A stretch of DNA of 44,716 nucleotides from a virus, in the IMG/VR virus record IMGVR_UViG_3300027467_000178, positions 1 to 44,716 of that record. The stretch is one strand, 5' to 3'. The position numbers and the translations under genes were made by a program. The notes under the pieces are model-generated. The model was not told the origin of the DNA and searched no databases. It saw nothing but the letters and a program-made list of their open reading frames with translations. Shown in pieces: positions 7,781 to 15,486 of the stretch (within the stretch, counting starts at the first letter, position 1; every line of letters begins with the position of its first letter).

Positions 7781-8617
7781 TTATCTACGACCACGGAAAA
7801 GGCTTTGCTTGTTGTCAGCTGATTCTTTTGCACCAGCTTTCTCAGCACCGTGTCCTGGCTCTTTCTTGCTAAAAGCATTTCCTGCTTTGCCGCCTGGCAC
7901 GTTAATATTACCAGCGTTGTCTTCTGTTGGCTTTTGCTTGATTAAGCTAGAACCTTGCAATTGGCCTTTGTTTGCTTCAACGCCGCTTTCTGTTTTGCTT
8001 TGAGCGATGTTAGAAGCTGTACCGCCCATATCATTCTTACCAGCTACGATTGACTTGGTATTTGCACCGTTATCACCCATTTTTGCTGGAGCAACTTTTT
8101 CTACGTATTCACGAACTGTTTCTAGATCGTTGATATCGTCTTTCATTTCTTCGTCGTCACCGCCCATTTCGTCACCGAAATCGTCGCCGTGTTCTTTACC
8201 TTCAATACCTTTTAGCTCGTCAAACTTAGCTTGTAGCTCGTCAACAATAGATTCTAGGTCTTGAAACAATTCTTCTTCGCCCTTTTCTGCTGGCTCTTCT
8301 TCCCCGTCCATTTCGCCTTCTAGGTCGTCTGTTGGGTCGCCACCAAATTCTGGCATATCGTCACCGCCTTCAATTGCGATGTCTTCAAAGTTTTCGTCGA
8401 CTTTGTCTTCTTCAGCATCTTCATCAGAAGCTGCTTCTTCCATATCTTCGTCGTCTTCGTCTTTTTCTTCTTCTTCAGCAATTTCGCTGTCGATCATTGA
8501 TTCATAAATTTCACGTGATTGTTGTACAACGTAATCGTGAAATAATTCTTCTGCTTTGGCTTGATCGCCTTCAACAAGATGTGACAACATCTGTTGCAAT
8601 AATGTTTTATCTGCCAT
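7781..8617 (-). CDS. Acidic prohead core protein (gp67/gp68-like position)
   Basis: This 278-residue protein has an extremely acidic middle (about 45-180, runs of Glu and Asp) and a basic tail ending F-R-G-R-R. It occupies the place of T4 genes 67 and 68, between portal and protease. The opening (M-A-D-K-T-L-L-Q-Q-M-L-S-H-L-V-E-G) includes L-V-E/G at 16/17, a gp21-type cleavage site. T4 gp67 is a small acidic core protein that is cut to internal peptides. This one is much larger and may combine or replace gp67 and gp68. The start has a strong GAGGAG site, and a late-type box lies 38 bases upstream. Confidence 0.75.
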   Translation of the reverse strand: MADKTLLQQMLSHLVEGDQAKAEELFHDYVVQQSREIYESMIDSEIAEEEEKDEDDEDMEEAASDEDAEEDKVDENFEDIAIEGGDDMPEFGGDPTDDLEGEMDGEEEPAEKGEEELFQDLESIVDELQAKFDELKGIEGKEHGDDFGDEMGGDDEEMKDDINDLETVREYVEKVAPAKMGDNGANTKSIVAGKNDMGGTASNIAQSKTESGVEANKGQLQGSSLIKQKPTEDNAGNINVPGGKAGNAFSKKEPGHGAEKAGAKESADNKQSLFRGRR

Positions 8618-8654
8618 GTTAAAATCTCCTCAAGATGGTTTTAGGCTGTGTTTT

Positions 8655-8662
8655 TATTTACT
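8655..8662 (-). promoter_or_regulatory. Possible late promoter AGTAAATA before the prohead core gene
   Basis: The minus strand reads AGTAAATA, which keeps the TAAATA core of the late box, in the 65-base gap before the core gene at 8617. A 6-bp inverted repeat (8663-8668 with 8678-8683) lies just upstream. The box is weaker than others in this window. Confidence 0.3.
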
Positions 8663-8682
8663 ACGTAGATTAAAAAACTACG

Positions 8683-9339
8683 TTAAATGATAGTTTTTTG
8701 ATCGTTTTCATTTGAATATATAGTTCCCGGGAACGTTTTTTCAAAATCTTTAAAATTTATATGGGTTAAATTAGTTAGTGCAGGTCCCAATTTATCTGGA
8801 ATAAATGCACCATCTTGTATTACCCTAAAAAAATTAATGTGTCTAAACTCCTTTATAACTTTTTCTGTTTGACTAAGCCAATTTCCAAAGTACGTAGGTG
8901 CGTCTGTTGACTTTTTATAATTGTATGTATCTGCGTACACATTATTAAATTTTCCCTCTAATCCTTGATAATCGAACCCAAAAATGTATATATCTTTGTG
9001 TCCTTGTGTACAGGCTAACCATAATGCGGTAGGCCCTGAACTCCAGCCTTTATGAGGGTTAAAAAAGTTAATATGATGTTTAGTTTGTACACCTTTGTTA
9101 GGATTTGTCCATACTTGATGAGTTTTGTGATAGCCCGATGATATAATTTCATTGACCATTTTAACATCAACAGCTATTAGATAGTGAGGTTCATACTCTC
9201 TATACTGTGCATTACAGCCGTAGACAACTCCTTTAGTAAGTAAGGATTCTGGATTTATTGTTAATCGACTTGTACCGTTACCTAGAACAAAGGCCGGATT
9301 ATTGTGGTGGAGCTGCTTCTTCGCCAACTGGTGTTCCAT
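8683..9339 (-). CDS. Conserved phage protein, MptE-like/DUF115-type or glycosyltransferase-like fold
   Basis: This 218-residue soluble protein has an N-terminal Rossmann-like motif (about 17-25, F-V-L-G-N-G-T-S-R), then Y-G-C-N-A ... Y-L-I-A-V-D and S-S-G-P-T-A-L-W-L-A, then I-Y-I-F-G-F-D-Y. This order is like the nucleotide-binding proteins of the MptE/DUF115 family and some sialyltransferase-like proteins. A sugar- or nucleotide-modifying role is an inference. The ATG at 9339 overlaps the previous gene by 41 bases. A TTG four codons inside (9327) is an alternative, which still overlaps. Its place between portal and prohead core genes is known in aquatic T4-like phages, but its use in head formation is unclear. 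Confidence 0.65.
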   Translation of the reverse strand: MEHQLAKKQLHHNNPAFVLGNGTSRLTINPESLLTKGVVYGCNAQYREYEPHYLIAVDVKMVNEIISSGYHKTHQVWTNPNKGVQTKHHINFFNPHKGWSSGPTALWLACTQGHKDIYIFGFDYQGLEGKFNNVYADTYNYKKSTDAPTYFGNWLSQTEKVIKEFRHINFFRVIQDGAFIPDKLGPALTNLTHINFKDFEKTFPGTIYSNENDQKTII

Positions 9340-9550
9340 ACATTTGTCTAATAAAACCCAGTTCAGACTCTTCTTCCATTTGATGCGCTTCTGATTGAAG
9401 TCGCAATTGATTAATTTGACGTAGTGTCAAGCGAATTTTTCTATTATCTGTTAACTTAAGAATAGACTTATCTCTGCTAGAGTCGTATCTACGATCATTA
9501 GCAAAGTCGTTGTTTTTTTCGTTAAAATAAAAAAATTCGTTTAGAAGCAT
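9299..9550 (-). CDS. Small conserved protein downstream of the portal gene
   Basis: This 83-residue charged helical protein starts MLLNEFFYFNEKNNDF. It has a conserved-looking middle (R-K-I-R-L-T-L-R-Q-I-N-Q-L-R ... S-E-A-H) and an Ala/Pro tail. I recall proteins of this type just after gp20 in T4-like aquatic phages; the function is unknown. I chose the ATG at 9550 because the extension to a GTG at 9595 would overlap the portal gene by 35 bases and adds residues that do not look conserved. However, that GTG has the better ribosome site (AGGAG, about 7 bases away), so the longer 98-residue form is possible. Confidence 0.65.
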   Translation of the reverse strand: MLLNEFFYFNEKNNDFANDRRYDSSRDKSILKLTDNRKIRLTLRQINQLRLQSEAHQMEEESELGFIRQMYGTPVGEEAAPPQ

Positions 9551-9560
9551 AATGTATTTA

Positions 9561-11264
9561 TTACTGAACTGGTGCTTCTGCTGGAGCAGCTTCACCTTCG
9601 GCTCCTGGTTCGGCTTCAGCAGCCATATCAGGACTAGCTTCTGCTGATTGTCCAGCTAGGTCTGCTGCCATTCCTCCGGGAGTAATGCCTGCAGATCTTA
9701 ATTGACTCTGAGAATCCGGTGTTGCCTGTAGAGTATCGCCGTTTTCTTCTCTCCAAAGTTTTTCGTTTTCTTTGATCTCTTCCTCGGTCATTCCTAAGAA
9801 TCGCTTCATAGCAAAACGTTTACTTAGATGAGGAATTTGAACAACTTGACTGAATGTTGCTGCTCTTGCTGTGTCAAGTTCTGATTGACGATAAGCAGCA
9901 AAGTTTTGTGGTGAATTAAATTTTAGCTCAAATAAACTATTATCAATGTTAATACCGTTGTTGTTTAACCAAAGTTTAAATTCTAGATCAAATGTTTCTA
10001 CAATCATAGATTGTAAACGTTTGCAGTACTCGTTAAAACGTAATTCTTGAATATACGCTGTGCCTACTTTACCATCAGAGATGTTGTTAGGCTGTTCATC
10101 AATGGCAGTAGGAAGGTATGAAGCAGGTATACGCAAAGCCCTAAAGAGCTTGTTAGTAAAATAACGTAGGTCAGTAATTTCGCCAAGGTTGGTACCTCCA
10201 GGTAGTGTTTCAACTTTAGAACCACGACCTTCAGCAGTTTGTGGGAAGAAGTAATCTTCGTTTACACTTAGTGGATTATAACTAGCGTCTATAACGTTAT
10301 TTCCACCGCCGGTTGAACTAGGAATACGTCGTTGTTGAATTTCATTTTTAACCCGTTCAACAAAGCTCATAGCCATATGCGCTGGCATATTTCCAACGTC
10401 TACATAGAAAATACGTCTTTCTGGAGCACGTTGTATACGATAGATAATAATAGCATCTTCAAGCAATTCTTTCTGCTTGTAGACTTTAAATACTGATTCT
10501 AGAATACTATTACCAAAAGGATAATTTGTATCTAAACCTTCTGATAATGAAATATGGACTACGTGTTTTGCATCAACTGTGATTTCGTTTTGTGCATTAC
10601 TAAAACGTGTGCCAGGAGGCTGTGCTGCTGCACCAACCATCCCTCGGCCAAAGCCTCCGCCGGATGTGTAAGAGCTTGAACCACTAGGTGATGTGTTAGT
10701 TGTATTGTGTGGTGTTGTAGCAATTAAATTTACAAAATTAAAGTTAATATCTTTAATTCCGTACTGCTCAGGAACTTTACCTTCGCTTTCGTTAACAATA
10801 ATTTTATTAACCTTAGAAGGATCAACATATAACCATTTTTGAGTTTGTGGATCTCTAACAAAGAAACAATCTCCGTATTTTAATGTGTTACGGAAAATAC
10901 GGAAAATTCTAGTTTCAAACTGCTGTTCTTTAACCCACTTTTGTAGTGCGTCTTTTAAAATTTTAACTTCGGTTGAAGTAGGCGCACCTTTAAAAAATGT
11001 CTGGAATGGTGTGCGATTTTCTTTATCTTTTTGTGTGCAAAATTCTGCAAGAATATCAAGTGCAGCATTAACTTCACTGTCCATATCCATTGTATCGTAT
11101 TGCATATATTTTTCAACACGGTTTGGACTACCTGCATAAACATCCGGTAAAAAGCTAGAATAATTTGCTCTAGCAGGACCCGGACGGCCACGGCCCGAAA
11201 TTGGGCTCATTGAACCTCCGTTGTTGCTAACATTAACAGGTGTAAAGTATTTTTTCCAACTCAT
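9561..11264 (-). CDS. 20: Portal vertex protein (gp20)
   Basis: This 567-residue protein forms the dodecameric portal through which DNA is packaged and released. The gp20 pattern is clear: Y-D-T-M-D-M-D-S-E-V-N-A-A-L-D-I-L-A-E-F-C (about 54-74), I-Y-R-I-Q-R-A-P-E-R-R-I-F-Y-V-D-V-G-N-M (about 275-295), then F-F-P-Q-T-A-E-G-R-G-S-K-V-E-T-L-P-G-G and L-R-I-P-A-S-Y-L. Length is close to T4 gp20 (524), with an extra Ala/Glu/Pro-rich tail of about 40 residues. It starts three bases after the tape-measure stop, so the two genes are tightly coupled. The order portal, core, gp21, gp22, gp23 is that of T4. Confidence 0.97.
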   Translation of the reverse strand: MSWKKYFTPVNVSNNGGSMSPISGRGRPGPARANYSSFLPDVYAGSPNRVEKYMQYDTMDMDSEVNAALDILAEFCTQKDKENRTPFQTFFKGAPTSTEVKILKDALQKWVKEQQFETRIFRIFRNTLKYGDCFFVRDPQTQKWLYVDPSKVNKIIVNESEGKVPEQYGIKDINFNFVNLIATTPHNTTNTSPSGSSSYTSGGGFGRGMVGAAAQPPGTRFSNAQNEITVDAKHVVHISLSEGLDTNYPFGNSILESVFKVYKQKELLEDAIIIYRIQRAPERRIFYVDVGNMPAHMAMSFVERVKNEIQQRRIPSSTGGGNNVIDASYNPLSVNEDYFFPQTAEGRGSKVETLPGGTNLGEITDLRYFTNKLFRALRIPASYLPTAIDEQPNNISDGKVGTAYIQELRFNEYCKRLQSMIVETFDLEFKLWLNNNGINIDNSLFELKFNSPQNFAAYRQSELDTARAATFSQVVQIPHLSKRFAMKRFLGMTEEEIKENEKLWREENGDTLQATPDSQSQLRSAGITPGGMAADLAGQSAEASPDMAAEAEPGAEGEAAPAEAPVQ

Positions 11265-11267
11265 AGT

Positions 11268-14105
11268 TTATGCTCGATATAAGTTTCCAGACAAACTCTT
11301 AGTAGCATTGATTTGTTCATATGTGTTTGTTGTAGTCTGAGCACTTAGTTTAAGTAATTGTCCCATCTTAGTATTTAATTCCGCAAGCAGGGTTTCTGCT
11401 GATTCTTGAGTAGGTCCTCGTTCTTCAGCTCTTTTCTTTTCTTCTTCTTGTTTGGCTTTAGCAGCGGCTTCTTCCTCTGCTTTCTTAGCGGCTGCTGCAC
11501 GTTGAGATTCTTTATCAGCTTCTATTGCAGTTTTGGCAGCATCTGCTTTTGCGGATGCTTGTTGTTCTCTTGTAGTAGGACTAGCGGTTTTAGCAGCATC
11601 TGCTTTTGGCACTAGGGCACTACCTTCTCTTGTAGCGTATTGTTTTAATAGTTCTTCTGGACCGGCTGTATAATCTACAGATGCTTGTTCAGCGGCCTTA
11701 GCAGCGGCTTCTCTACCTGCAAGTTCTTTTTTGGATAACTTATTGTTAGCTTCAGTGAAAAGTTGTTTTTCAGCAAATTTTTTCTTTTCAGCTTTGACTT
11801 CTGCAAGTTGAGTTTGGATTTTTGCATCTTTCTCTTCTTTGGCAGCTACCAATGCTTCGTCTCTGGCTTTGGCTCTAGCTTCTCTGTCTTTTTTACGCTG
11901 TTCGTAAACTTCGTCACTCATTCCGCCAAATCTATTTGGAATTAAGTTTAAGATTTTGTCTATCATTGCTTCAAACCCATCATTTAGGTTTGCAAATATT
12001 GCCTTAATTCCTTCTACACTAAAATATTTTCTAAATGTTTGCCAAACATCAGATATAACTTCACCTAGTGTTTTAAAATACTTAGAAACCGTTTCCGATT
12101 TCATAACAACTTCATTGAACCATTTATAAACATCTGTGGCAGTATCTATTACCCACCCGAGTACTGCGCCTAGGATTTTAAATGCATCTCCTACTACCTG
12201 TCCAACTTCGAGTATAGTTCTTTCTAACCAATCAAGACTCCCTACTAACTCGTTGCCGCTGGTAAAAATATCAGTTACAGCTTTCCAAAGATTATCTAAA
12301 GGTTGCATTAGTCCTGTGACAGCTTCCCATAGGCCGCCAAAAGCTGTTTCTGTAGCTTTGACCACACTACTCAAAATACCAAATAACCAGTTTAATCCTT
12401 CGTCTACAAGATCTATAGCACCTTTAAAACTTTCAAATTGAAGGCTAACACCTTCTAATGTTTTGCTTATTTTTTGAATAATTGGTTCAAATATTATTTT
12501 AAGACCAAAGCCTATTTTTTCAAATAGTGCGCCTACGACTGCAAATACCGGAGGTAACACTCTTGTTAGAATATCAATTATTGGTCTAAATCCTGCATCT
12601 AATGCTTTGAGAGCAGGAGCCAGTACTCCTGTAAATATCTGTGCAACTAGTTCAACTCCAGAAATCATTAAATCTAAAAATCCACTAGATGCTAGTAGTT
12701 CTGTAAAAGTATTACTGATGCTATTAAGCACCTGAGACATCTTTTGCATTTTTTCGTTAAAGCCGTCTGTGTTTTTCTTAGTTGACTCTTGTTGTTCGCC
12801 CGCGGTTTTAATAGCGTCCTTATTGACCTTATTCCAACTTCCTAAGGCTGCGGCTGTTCCTCGCATTTCTTCGCTGGCTGCTGCTGCGTATTTGATATTT
12901 TTCAACGATGATGTTGCTTCGGCTCTACCAATATTCAAACTTTGATTCATTTGCTCTTGAGAAACCTTAACACCTCGTTGTGTTTGAGCGTGTAGGTTGG
13001 CAAACTGAGCACCTAGTTGAGGCATTTGAGCTAGCAATGCTCGGTTAGCATCTGTAGTAGCAGTTCCGTTGGCAATTAAATCTTTGGCAAAGTCCTGCAT
13101 TTCTTTGCTAGGCATACTTTGAATTAATGTCATTGCCGAAGCTTCAACCTCTGGTCCAAGACCTGCCATAGCCGCTCTAAACTGTCCGTCTGCTGCTAAT
13201 GCTTCTCTTTCTTTTTCTTTTGCAGCACGTTCTTCTCCAGTTACCTTGGCCAGCATATCCATTTCTTTAAGATAGCTCTTAGCACCTGCTGCTAACTCTG
13301 CATTGGACTTTGTTCCTTGAGCGCCTTGGGCTCTTAACAACTTACCATAATTTGCAAGACCTTGATTTATTTCCTGTGTATTATATCCTAGAGCATAAAG
13401 GTCTGAACTTGTTGTTCTTAATGTTTTAGATACCTGTGCAAATCTCTTTGAGCCGTCTTCAGTAGTAACACCGAACGCCCCCATAGCTTCACCATTCTTA
13501 GAAATTAAAGCACCAAATTCTGCAAGATTCATTCCAGCTGCTGATGCCGCTGCAGAAAATTGACCTATGCTTCCACCAAAGGTAGCACCAGATGCTGTAG
13601 CTTCACCGTAGGCTTTGACCATTTTATCAGCTGCACCTGCCACTGCTCCAAACACTTTAGCTAATAATCCGCCAACACCTGGAATCATTGATAATACTTC
13701 TGCTGCGGAAGCTGCTGATCCGTCTATTTTAGATAATTTTTCTGCGGTGTCTACACCCGATTCTGCAAGTTTTGCCATTTTTCCAACAACAAATCCTGCA
13801 CCAGTGGCTAATTTTCCAAGACCTCCTACAACTCCTCCTGCAGCTTTACCAAGGCCAAACATTGTCTTTCCTGCTGCGCCTGCGGCTTTGCTAAAAAACC
13901 CGCCACCGCCTCCGGCTGGAGTACCGCCACCGAGACCTCCTCCTCCACCAGGAGATCCTCCACCACCAGGACCACCGCCACCACCTCGACCTCCTAATCC
14001 ACCGCCTTTTATTGCTTTAAGGATTTCTTTTAAGGTAGCTTCAGTCGCGGCATTTTTGGCTTCAACGTTGCCAATTCCTGGGATATCAATGAATACACCT
14101 GCCAT
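11268..14105 (-). CDS. Tail tape measure protein, probable
   Basis: This 945-residue protein has a Gly-rich stretch (about 34-75) after a short N-terminal domain, then Ala/Gly-rich helices. Long helical regions contain a hydrophobic block (about 450-540, with F-A-V-V-G-A-L-F-E-K-I-G-F-G). A Lys/Glu/Ala coiled coil lies near 745-905. Length, helicity and the central hydrophobic block fit a tape measure that sets tail length and is ejected into the envelope. T4 gp29 is shorter (590). If helical throughout, this protein would span a tail of roughly 140 nm. It lies directly upstream of portal and opposite gp26, a different place from T4 gene 29. No similarity to gp29 can be claimed by eye. Confidence 0.7.
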   Translation of the reverse strand: MAGVFIDIPGIGNVEAKNAATEATLKEILKAIKGGGLGGRGGGGGPGGGGSPGGGGGLGGGTPAGGGGGFFSKAAGAAGKTMFGLGKAAGGVVGGLGKLATGAGFVVGKMAKLAESGVDTAEKLSKIDGSAASAAEVLSMIPGVGGLLAKVFGAVAGAADKMVKAYGEATASGATFGGSIGQFSAAASAAGMNLAEFGALISKNGEAMGAFGVTTEDGSKRFAQVSKTLRTTSSDLYALGYNTQEINQGLANYGKLLRAQGAQGTKSNAELAAGAKSYLKEMDMLAKVTGEERAAKEKEREALAADGQFRAAMAGLGPEVEASAMTLIQSMPSKEMQDFAKDLIANGTATTDANRALLAQMPQLGAQFANLHAQTQRGVKVSQEQMNQSLNIGRAEATSSLKNIKYAAAASEEMRGTAAALGSWNKVNKDAIKTAGEQQESTKKNTDGFNEKMQKMSQVLNSISNTFTELLASSGFLDLMISGVELVAQIFTGVLAPALKALDAGFRPIIDILTRVLPPVFAVVGALFEKIGFGLKIIFEPIIQKISKTLEGVSLQFESFKGAIDLVDEGLNWLFGILSSVVKATETAFGGLWEAVTGLMQPLDNLWKAVTDIFTSGNELVGSLDWLERTILEVGQVVGDAFKILGAVLGWVIDTATDVYKWFNEVVMKSETVSKYFKTLGEVISDVWQTFRKYFSVEGIKAIFANLNDGFEAMIDKILNLIPNRFGGMSDEVYEQRKKDREARAKARDEALVAAKEEKDAKIQTQLAEVKAEKKKFAEKQLFTEANNKLSKKELAGREAAAKAAEQASVDYTAGPEELLKQYATREGSALVPKADAAKTASPTTREQQASAKADAAKTAIEADKESQRAAAAKKAEEEAAAKAKQEEEKKRAEERGPTQESAETLLAELNTKMGQLLKLSAQTTTNTYEQINATKSLSGNLYRA

Positions 14106-14133
14106 TAGTTATTTTTCCTGGGTAAAATGCGCA

Positions 14134-14141
14134 TATAAATA
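14134..14141 (+). promoter_or_regulatory. T4-type late promoter TATAAATA for gp26
   Basis: Exact TATAAATA on the plus strand, 33 bases upstream of the gp26 ATG, with TTGGAG as ribosome site. It lies in the 69-base divergent gap and nearly abuts the opposing box at 14158-14165. Confidence 0.75.
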
Positions 14142-14157
14142 GATTAGAGCACTATTG

Positions 14158-14165
14158 TATTTATT
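14158..14165 (-). promoter_or_regulatory. Late promoter AATAAATA for the head operon
   Basis: The minus strand reads AATAAATA (one mismatch), 52 bases upstream of the tape-measure ATG at 14105. This is the only clear late box at the head of the capsid operon. The two divergent boxes are 16 bases apart, so polymerases on them may interfere with each other. Confidence 0.6.
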
Positions 14166-14174
14166 GGAGACAAA

Positions 14175-15038
14175 ATGAGTGAGATCACAAACCCTATGCA
14201 GTCTAAACGAAATCCTTTGGCAAGTTTTTATAGACAGCCAAAAATTTATGTAACATTACCTTCTAAAGGAAAGTTTTATCCAAAAGGTGCATTAGATGTA
14301 AGTGCTAATGAACAATATGCCGTCTATGCTATGACTGCCAAAGACGAACTAATGTTTAAAACACCGGATGCTCTATTGTCAGGACAATCAACTGTAGAAT
14401 TAATTAAAAGTTGTATTCCTGCAATATTAGATCCTTGGTCAATGCCTAGCATTGATTTAGATTTTGCTCTAATTGCTATTCGTATTGCTACCTACGGAGA
14501 AAAAATGGAAGTAGGCTGTAACTGTCCTCATTGTAATGCTGAAAACTCTTATGAAATAGATCTTACTTCTTGGTTCCAGGTCTTTAGCAGTTTTAACTAC
14601 GAAGATAATATTAATATAGATCCGTTAACAGTACATATTAGACCGTACTCTTATAGAGAAATCACTAAAACTAGTATTAAAACATTAGAACAACAAAGAA
14701 TTTTTAATATTGTCAACGATGAAAGTATGAGTGACGAAGAAAAATTAGAAAAGTTTGGCAAGAGTTTTGTTAAGTTAACTGAACTAACTGTTGATTTAAT
14801 TGCAGACTGCATTACTCAAATTGATGCACCGGAAGGTCCTGTTACAGACAAAACAATAATTAAAGATTTTATCAATAACTGTACCAAAGATATCTTTGAT
14901 AAAATTGCTGTGCATATTACATCAATGAAAGATCAGATTGAATTCAAAGCACAAGATGTTCAGTGCGGTGAATGCACTAAAGAATTTAGTTTGCCAATTA
15001 CTATGGATCAGGCAAATTTTTTCGGCGTAAAATCTTAA
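14175..15038 (+). CDS. 26: Baseplate hub subunit (gp26)
   Basis: This 287-residue protein resembles the T4 baseplate family that includes gp26. Visible features are L-P-S-K-G-K-F-Y-P (about 28-36), a central domain, and two Cys pairs: C-N-C-P-H-C (about 115-120) and C-G-E-C near the C-terminus (about 264-267). Together these look like a four-Cys metal site. It should act in the central hub of the baseplate. It is longer than T4 gp26 (208). Translation starts at the ATG preceded by TTGGAG. The 69-residue gene follows after two bases, as in a hub-assembly pair. Confidence 0.85.
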   Translation: MSEITNPMQSKRNPLASFYRQPKIYVTLPSKGKFYPKGALDVSANEQYAVYAMTAKDELMFKTPDALLSGQSTVELIKSCIPAILDPWSMPSIDLDFALIAIRIATYGEKMEVGCNCPHCNAENSYEIDLTSWFQVFSSFNYEDNINIDPLTVHIRPYSYREITKTSIKTLEQQRIFNIVNDESMSDEEKLEKFGKSFVKLTELTVDLIADCITQIDAPEGPVTDKTIIKDFINNCTKDIFDKIAVHITSMKDQIEFKAQDVQCGECTKEFSLPITMDQANFFGVKS

Positions 15039-15040
15039 CA

Positions 15041-15250
15041 ATGTCTTTGCCGGAGATTTTACGCGAGTCCGAAAAATTAGATACTGAGGCAAAGATAATT
15101 AAAAAAGATTGCTTGAAACTCTGTTGGTATATGAGAGGTTTAAGCTATGCTGAAATAATGAATATGAGTTGGGACGAAAGAGAAATTATTGGTGAAATAA
15201 TTAAAGAAAATTTAGAAACTACCAAAAAGACAGGATTAAGTTTCTTTTAA
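15041..15250 (+). CDS. Probable baseplate hub assembly protein (gp51-like)
   Basis: This 69-residue helical protein has the C-terminal pattern M-S-W-D-E-R-E-I-I ... E-N-L-E-T-T-K-K-T-G-L-S-F-F, which resembles the short C-terminal motif of T4 gp51, the hub assembly catalyst. That match is from memory and short, so it is tentative. The gene starts two bases after the gp26 stop. Its stop codon overlaps the stop of the convergent gene at 15247, leaving no room for a terminator between them. A Cys-containing K-D-C-L-K-L-C-W helix lies at about 22-29. Confidence 0.6.
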   Translation: MSLPEILRESEKLDTEAKIIKKDCLKLCWYMRGLSYAEIMNMSWDEREIIGEIIKENLETTKKTGLSFF

Positions 15251-15486
15251 ATTTTTTGATAAATTTTTGCTAATTGACTTTTTTGTCTGTAGTCAAGTTC
15301 TTTACCGTTAAGAATATTATATAAAATTTCTTTAGCTTCACTGTTTGATAATATACTAAAAGGAGAAGCAGCCGCAGGTGCTGCTTTTTTTTCTGGTCTA
15401 GCTTTAGAGGTTGGTTCTCCGTAGCCTTTTTTAAACCCGTCAATAAAACCTTCATCAACGGGTCTAACAAGATCAGCTAATTTCAT
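15247..15486 (-). CDS. Small protein with internal-head-protein-like N-terminus
   Basis: This 79-residue protein starts M-K-L-A-D-L, the same pattern as the two genes upstream, followed by V-D-E/G at 12/13, similar to a gp21 cut site. A basic Lys/Ala/Pro linker (about 28-40) precedes a helical C-terminal segment (S-E-A-K-E-I-L-Y-N-I-L-N-G-K-E-L). Its ATG overlaps the stop of the 320-residue gene by four bases, so expression is coupled. Function unknown. I infer packaging inside the head, together with the two upstream products, from the shared N-terminus and operon. Confidence 0.65.
   Translation of the reverse strand: MKLADLVRPVDEGFIDGFKKGYGEPTSKARPEKKAAPAAASPFSILSNSEAKEILYNILNGKELDYRQKSQLAKIYQKI

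Noticed and set aside
9555-9562. AATAAATA late-box match on the minus strand at the end of gp20
   Set aside because: Transcription would begin at or inside the next start codon (9550), leaving no ribosome site. Probably a chance match at the gp20 stop.
13615-14142. Proline-rich plus-strand open frame of 175 codons
   Set aside because: It is the mirror of the Gly/Ala-rich N-terminus of the tape measure gene; there is no ribosome site or recognisable sequence.
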